From Planctomycetota bacterium (lineage in GTDB: Bacteria > Planctomycetota > UBA8742 > UBA2392): a stretch of DNA of 64,000 bases. The notes under the pieces were generated by a model. It saw only the letters and a program-made list of their open reading frames with translations. It had not been told where the DNA came from and made no database searches. The position numbers and the translations under genes are program-made. Below, piece after piece: positions 59,730 through 64,000 of this stretch. Every line of letters starts with the position of its first letter. The first letter of the stretch is position 1. The stretch spans positions 2,542,001 to 2,606,000 of the forward strand of contig JACKID010000001.1 in NCBI GenBank assembly GCA_020638675.1, read 5' to 3'.

Positions 59730-62177
59730 ATGCCAATGGAAGAGTTCGTCGAAAAACAATATGGGGAAAACGAGCGCTTCCAGCGCGACCCCGTCACCCC
59801 CACCGCCAACACCGTCTATCTGCGCGTGAAGTCGGAGCAGGTAAAGGGCCTGCTCGGCACCAAGTATTCGGTGCCGCAGGGCTTTGTCGGGCTGATCGAG
59901 GAAAAGGACGGCAAGTCCAAAGTCCTCATGCCGGGCGAAGAAACCGGCGGCGAGTTCACCGCCCATCTCCTGCGCGACCGCGACGTACGCATCCCGTTCA
60001 ATGCCCAGAAGGCCACCACCAAGGACGGCTTTGACGCCAGCGTAAACTTCGAGCTGAGCGTCACACCCGACATCACGCGCCGCGACGCCATCGACGCGTT
60101 CATTGAGCATAACGTCGAGGGCCGACGCCACTTCGACTGGCCGCTGCTCAAGGCTGAGATGCAGGACGAAGTCGCCGCGGCCGTGAAGAGCGTGCTGAAG
60201 GAATACACGGCCGAGCAGATCCATGACGAAGCGGTGCTGCAGAAGGTCCGAAAGCAGATCATCGACCGTTGCAGCGTCGAGTTGCAGGCCAAGGGCATCG
60301 CCGAGGCCAGCCTCGATCTCGGGCGCGTGCGCAGCGAAGGGTTCGAGCAGCACAAGCAGGACCTGGCGGACGTCCAGCGCCAGGGCGAGCGCGATCGTGC
60401 CAAGCAGGAAGTGCAGGCCGCCATGCTGCGCGACCAGATGGGGCAGGAGCTGTCGCGCAAAGAGCTCGAGGACTTCCTGGTCTCGGCCAAGGAAGAAGGC
60501 CTGATCAAGGAACACGAGCGCAAGCTCAAGGACCTGGAGCGCAAGGCCGAGCTGGACAAGCTCGAGACCGAGTACCGCGAACAGCAGTACAGCCTTGAGG
60601 CCACGCTGCGCAAGCTGGTGATGGAAGACAAGCTCAAGATGGACTCGCTGATGCTCGACAAGCACGTCGAGGTCGTGAAGAAACTGAAGGACGAGCTTTC
60701 AGAAGACCGCATTGAGGTCTACATCAACCTGATCAAGGACGAAAAGCTCAAGGCCGACCTGCTGGCGAAGCTGATGCTCAAGAGCATGTCGCCGGAGCAG
60801 CTTTCCGCGGTTGCCGAAATCGAGGCGCAGAAAGTGCGCCAGTTCGAGCTGGCGATTTCCAAGCCGCGCCTCGACCCGGTGCGCGAAGAACATGCCGAGC
60901 AGGACACGGGCAAGGTCAAGGAAGGCGACCGCGTCGAGATCACGCAGGAAGACAGCCAGGCCGTACGCCGCCCCGCCGAGATCGACGATGAGGACATCGC
61001 CTCCGTCGCGGCAACAGAAATGAACGAAGCGCTGGGGACGTCACTCAGCGAGGCCACGCAGGCGGCAACCGTGCATGTGCCGGAGACCGAGGAACTCGAA
61101 GACGTCGACACGGAAGAATTGACGCCCGCCGAGCTCGCGGCCGCGGAAAAAGAGACGAGCAGCTCGCCGGAAGTTGACGCCGTCGCGCTGGTGACCAGCG
61201 GGCGACGCGTCTTCGGCATCGATCCGCTGCGCCAGGAGAACCTGACGCAGACCATCGTGTCGCTGGACTATGATGCAGGGCGCCTCGGCAGCCTGCGCAG
61301 CGTGCGCACATCCGGGCTTGAAGCCGACCGCCTGATTCTCGCGGGCGCGCGCAACGGCGTGTACACCACGCTGGTGCAGCACCAGAAGGCGCACCGCGAG
61401 TACCCGATCGGCCCCGGCGTCGATGCGCGCACGGGCATCAACGCGGCCGTCATCTATCACGGGTTCATTTACGCTACGCACAGCGAGTTCGGGCTACTGC
61501 GCTGGCCCAAGCTGCAGCCGTACAGCTCGGCGGTGCAGGTCATGCCGGAGCTGATTTCGAAATTCTCCACCACGCGCAACCTGCAGGTGTTTGACAATCG
61601 CCTGCTGTTTGCAAACGGCCCGACCGTGCTGTTGCTGGAGGCGACGAACGACTCAGGCAGCACGCTGCGCGTTGCTGCTCGATACAGGGGCACGCGCCAT
61701 GAAGTCACGGCGCTGGCGGCGGACGACAAATACATCCTGATCGCGGACACGGCCGGCGACGTCTACGTCTGGGACCCGAAGTCGAGCGAGCCGCCGGTGC
61801 TGGCGTTCTACGCGGGCACGGCGATCAGCGACCTGGCTGCCACTGAGTTGAAGGGCAACCGGCGCTGCCTGCTGGTGGCGATCAAGCGGCCTGTCGTGCC
61901 GATGCTGTTCCGCGATGGCAGCACGGCGCTGGAGTTTACGGCGCCCGAGCCGGTGCGCACCTGCGACGTCCTGAACGGCACGATCATCGGGCTCAGCCGC
62001 GACCGCATGCGTATCTTTACCTGGCGCGAAAACCGCCCCGACTGGCCCGCATGGCAGTTCCAGTTCACCGAGCCGGTGCTGGATGTGCGTCTGGTGCCGC
62101 CCGCGGCTGTCACGCGCGGCGCGTTCACCACTCCCCCACCGATCACCGGCATGAAGAACCCGCCGGGATACAAGTAG
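59730..62177 (+). CDS. SPFH/band7-like, coiled-coil, propeller-like fusion protein
   Basis: The 815-residue protein has an N-terminal region (about 35-215) resembling SPFH/band-7 domains (VPQGFVGLIEEKDGK, VRIPFNAQKATTKDGFDASVNFELSV), a long coiled coil (about 215-370), an acidic linker, and a C-terminal half (about 470-790) with propeller-like blades (ILIADTAGDVYVWDPKSSEPP, RMRIFTWRENRPDWP). No signal peptide or membrane helix is seen, so it may act in the cytoplasm. ATG 59730 or ATG 59736 is the start. The combination is unusual; domain calls are by eye. Confidence 0.72.
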   Translation: MPMEEFVEKQYGENERFQRDPVTPTANTVYLRVKSEQVKGLLGTKYSVPQGFVGLIEEKDGKSKVLMPGEETGGEFTAHLLRDRDVRIPFNAQKATTKDGFDASVNFELSVTPDITRRDAIDAFIEHNVEGRRHFDWPLLKAEMQDEVAAAVKSVLKEYTAEQIHDEAVLQKVRKQIIDRCSVELQAKGIAEASLDLGRVRSEGFEQHKQDLADVQRQGERDRAKQEVQAAMLRDQMGQELSRKELEDFLVSAKEEGLIKEHERKLKDLERKAELDKLETEYREQQYSLEATLRKLVMEDKLKMDSLMLDKHVEVVKKLKDELSEDRIEVYINLIKDEKLKADLLAKLMLKSMSPEQLSAVAEIEAQKVRQFELAISKPRLDPVREEHAEQDTGKVKEGDRVEITQEDSQAVRRPAEIDDEDIASVAATEMNEALGTSLSEATQAATVHVPETEELEDVDTEELTPAELAAAEKETSSSPEVDAVALVTSGRRVFGIDPLRQENLTQTIVSLDYDAGRLGSLRSVRTSGLEADRLILAGARNGVYTTLVQHQKAHREYPIGPGVDARTGINAAVIYHGFIYATHSEFGLLRWPKLQPYSSAVQVMPELISKFSTTRNLQVFDNRLLFANGPTVLLLEATNDSGSTLRVAARYRGTRHEVTALAADDKYILIADTAGDVYVWDPKSSEPPVLAFYAGTAISDLAATELKGNRRCLLVAIKRPVVPMLFRDGSTALEFTAPEPVRTCDVLNGTIIGLSRDRMRIFTWRENRPDWPAWQFQFTEPVLDVRLVPPAAVTRGAFTTPPPITGMKNPPGYK

Positions 62178-62247
62178 ACCCGGCGACGCGAGCAACGCCT
62201 TTAGTTCTTCGTGACTTCGCGGCCCCCTGCGCGTATGAACTGAGCGC

Positions 62248-62631
62248 ATGTCCGAAGACTTCCTGAATCTGCCCGACACTGTGCTGTGGCAGCGCGCGCT
62301 GAAGCTGTACGCGGCGCATGACTGGTTCATGGTGCACGAAGCGCTCGAGGTTCTCTGGAAGCGCAGCAGCGGCGACGACGCCGAGTTTTATCAGGGTTTG
62401 CTGCAAGCCACCGTCAGCCTGTACCACTACGCGAACGCAAATTTCTCCGGCGCACGCCAGCTTGCCAGGTCGGCCGTCTCGCGCCTTGCCAAGCTGCCGG
62501 TCAGTTTTCACGGCGTCGACATCAAGGCGTTTCTCACCGAATACGAAGCCCTGATGGCGCCGCTGCTGACGAACGTGCAGGGCTTGCGTCCACTCGACGC
62601 GTCCATAGCGCCGAAAATCGTGACAGCGTAG
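62248..62631 (+). CDS. DUF309 family protein
   Basis: The 127-residue helical protein matches DUF309: LYAAHDWFMVHEALEVLWKRSSGDDAEFYQGLLQATVSLYHYANANFSGA carries the HExLE...W...FYQGL...A..YH...N..GA pattern. The family has no assigned reaction; the His/Glu residues suggest metal binding. The stop lies inside the left arm of the inverted-repeat element at 62626. Confidence 0.85.
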   Translation: MSEDFLNLPDTVLWQRALKLYAAHDWFMVHEALEVLWKRSSGDDAEFYQGLLQATVSLYHYANANFSGARQLARSAVSRLAKLPVSFHGVDIKAFLTEYEALMAPLLTNVQGLRPLDASIAPKIVTA

Positions 62632-62768
62632 CCCCCGGCGTAAGCTGGGGGCATGGGGATGCTGCACAGGCGTGACACACCGCAGCAGCATCAAAGCCCC
62701 GTTGCGGCCGTTCTGGTTTTCGGGTGTGCAGTCTCCTCATGCCCCCCGCTGACGCAGGGGGCTACGCC
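62626..62768. repeat. MITE-like inverted-repeat element
   Basis: Arms of about 35 nt (62626-62661 and 62732-62768) are inverted copies with about five mismatches, each itself containing a CCCCC/GGGGG hairpin. The centre adds an inner pairing (GCTGCACA with TGTGCAG). The left arm includes the stop codon of the DUF309 gene. No ORF is inside. Confidence 0.55.
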
Positions 62769-62809
62769 GTAACGGCGGCTTCGCTATAACCACCCGCAAG
62801 GAGATTGCC

Positions 62810-63619
62810 ATGACTGACGTTCCCCCGCCGGCGAAACCAATCGGCATCGAGATGAAGCTCCGCAAACTGGAGCTTCCGGCCGAGACAGAAAAGGGCTATC
62901 AGGACTACGTGGACGCCATCGACGCCCGCATCCGCAAAGGCGAAGACCGCAACATCATCTGCCGCGACGCGCTGACAGAGCTGTGGGGCGAGCAGAACTC
63001 CGCCATCGCCAATATGCAGTTCGACCCGCGCAATATCACGCTTGAGCCCGAGTACTACGGCGACTGCGACCCCGAGCGCTACTACAAGGTCAAGCCGCTG
63101 CTGTGGCTGTGGTACATGTACGACCGCAGCCCGGCCGGCATGAACCTTGAGCTCGGCTTCCGCCTGCGGCGCATGCTGGCGCAGCACATCTTCAAGAAGT
63201 GCGGCAAGAACTTTAAGTGCTTCCCGTTCGTCGAGTTCACCTTCGGCTACAACATGGAAGTCGGCGACAACGTGGTGATCCACCGCTGGGTGCTGCTGGA
63301 TGACCGCGGCGGCATCAAGATCGGCGACAAGTCCTCCTGCGCCGACTTCGTGAACGTTTACAGCCACACCCACGACATCAACCTGCAGCAGTTCGTTGAC
63401 AACAAGCAGACGGTGATCGGGCCGCGCTGCCGCCTGACCTACCATTCAACGGCGCTGGCGGGTACGCACATGGGCGAAAACAGCATGCTGGGCGCGAGCG
63501 GGCTGCTGACCAAGGACGCGCGCGAACACGCGGTGTACGTGGGCATACCGGCCAAGAAGGTCAAAGAGAAAGACCGCGAACTGGCAGAGCCAGGCAAGCA
63601 CAAGGAAGAACGGTTCTAG
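62810..63619 (+). CDS. Left-handed beta-helix (hexapeptide) acyltransferase
   Basis: The 269-residue protein has a helical N-terminus (1-130) and a C-terminal LbH domain with hexapeptide rungs (VEFTFGYNMEVGDNVVIHRWVLLDDRGGIKIGDKSSCADFVNVYSHTHD, ending in VYVGIPAKKVK), as in sugar or maltose/galactoside O-acetyltransferases. A His (about 188-190, SHTH) near the expected catalytic position is present. An acetyl or acyl donor and a glycan acceptor are typical. AAGGAGA 6 nt before the ATG fixes the start, with TATAAC upstream at 62785-62790. Confidence 0.82.
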   Translation: MTDVPPPAKPIGIEMKLRKLELPAETEKGYQDYVDAIDARIRKGEDRNIICRDALTELWGEQNSAIANMQFDPRNITLEPEYYGDCDPERYYKVKPLLWLWYMYDRSPAGMNLELGFRLRRMLAQHIFKKCGKNFKCFPFVEFTFGYNMEVGDNVVIHRWVLLDDRGGIKIGDKSSCADFVNVYSHTHDINLQQFVDNKQTVIGPRCRLTYHSTALAGTHMGENSMLGASGLLTKDAREHAVYVGIPAKKVKEKDRELAEPGKHKEERF

Positions 63620-63628
63620 CGTTCCGCG

Positions 63629-64000
63629 CTACCGAAAGAGGCGACGCCCGATGGCTGCAACTCGTTCTGCGTTGCGGTAGCCCGCGAGGTCGGCGATCCA
63701 GCGGTACCAGGATTTCGGCGGCTTGAAATCGGGCTTCACGCGCAGAGCTTCCTTCACAAGCTCCTCGAAACGCTCCGCGTCGCCGGTGTTGTACCAGACC
63801 ATGCGTCCGGTCTTGAAATACCGGTACGCCAGCGCCTCACGCCGCTCGGGCGTCCAACTGTCGCGGCGATCCAACTCAGCCTCGATACGCTGCAGAACCC
63901 CTTGCGTGCTGCGCGACCTTTCCAGCGGGTCTCCGCACGTCAGCTGATCCGCCCCGTGTTTCCGATACAGCGAAACAACTTCCGGCGTTGTCGCCAGCGT
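63629..64000 (-). CDS. Partial CDS, possible glycosyltransferase C-terminus
   Basis: A reverse-strand frame without stop from 63629 to the right edge gives 123 codons ending in a stop at 63629. The visible C-terminus (KTGRMVWYNTGDAERFEELVKEAL, WIADLAGYRNAERVAAIGRRLFR) resembles the helical tail of some family 2 glycosyltransferases, but too little is present to be sure. The N-terminus lies outside the window. Confidence 0.5.
   Translation of the reverse strand, partial: TLATTPEVVSLYRKHGADQLTCGDPLERSRSTQGVLQRIEAELDRRDSWTPERREALAYRYFKTGRMVWYNTGDAERFEELVKEALRVKPDFKPPKSWYRWIADLAGYRNAERVAAIGRRLFR

Noticed and set aside
1..64000. CRISPR arrays and transposase or prophage genes
   Set aside because: No regularly spaced repeat series and no transposase, integrase or phage structural gene was found on either strand.

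Overview
This is a GC-rich bacterial chromosome segment from a diderm organism with an LPS-type outer membrane. An Omp85/BamA protein, three OmpH/Skp-like chaperones and both LptF and LptG permeases are all present. The mix of very large secreted proteins (an alpha-2-macroglobulin, a VIT/VWA protein, Kelch/MORN-like lipoproteins), an FHA-CAP fusion, a Trm112-like protein and an archaeal-type GAPDH homologue suggests a Planctomycetota/PVC-like lineage. That placement is inference from gene content; there is no rRNA in the window. No prophage, transposase or CRISPR array is seen.

Layout. 0-6 kb: a zinc-ribbon fragment, tatA, tRNA-Leu(CAG), a four-helix-bundle (S23/IVP-type) gene inside an inverted-repeat element, a sigma-54-type activator, a DUF2330 protein, tsaE and thiL. 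6-12 kb: a LOG-family protein, an MFS exporter, a beta-repeat surface protein, a nucleotidyltransferase pair and a threonine-dehydrogenase-like enzyme. 12-22.4 kb is an envelope-assembly block: bamA, ompH x3, a nitroreductase, aroC, lptF, a LPS-kinase-like gene and lptG. 22-30.7 kb: rpmH, Trm112-like, ileS, purN, an SRA-like/HNH nuclease and a VIT/VWA protein. 30.8-42 kb: a protein with repeated TExV motifs, type II GAPDH, a 1135-aa YwqK/Kelch lipoprotein, the FHA-transmembrane-CAP protein and small hypotheticals. 42-59.6 kb: a 1042-aa secreted protein of unknown function, a 2120-aa alpha-2-macroglobulin, a membrane/YwqK protein, and a mirrored block of two paralogous secreted proteins flanking two paralogous GT-C-like membrane proteins. 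59.7-64 kb: an SPFH-like/coiled-coil/propeller fusion, DUF309, a hexapeptide acyltransferase and a gene running off the right edge.

The most unusual features are two canonical EF-hand calcium loops inside the periplasmic part of LptF, the FHA-CAP fusion (with a nearby protein carrying five T-E-x-V/F motifs that could be FHA ligands), the 4-helix-bundle gene whose inverted repeats supply the last codons of the neighbouring activator, the mirrored paralogue block, and several structured intergenic elements (17.87, 37.0, 45.34 and 62.63 kb). Several promoters share the pattern TTGnnn-N17/18-TA(G/C)CAT, and at least one mRNA looks leaderless. All functional calls come from reading motifs by eye; no database search was possible.
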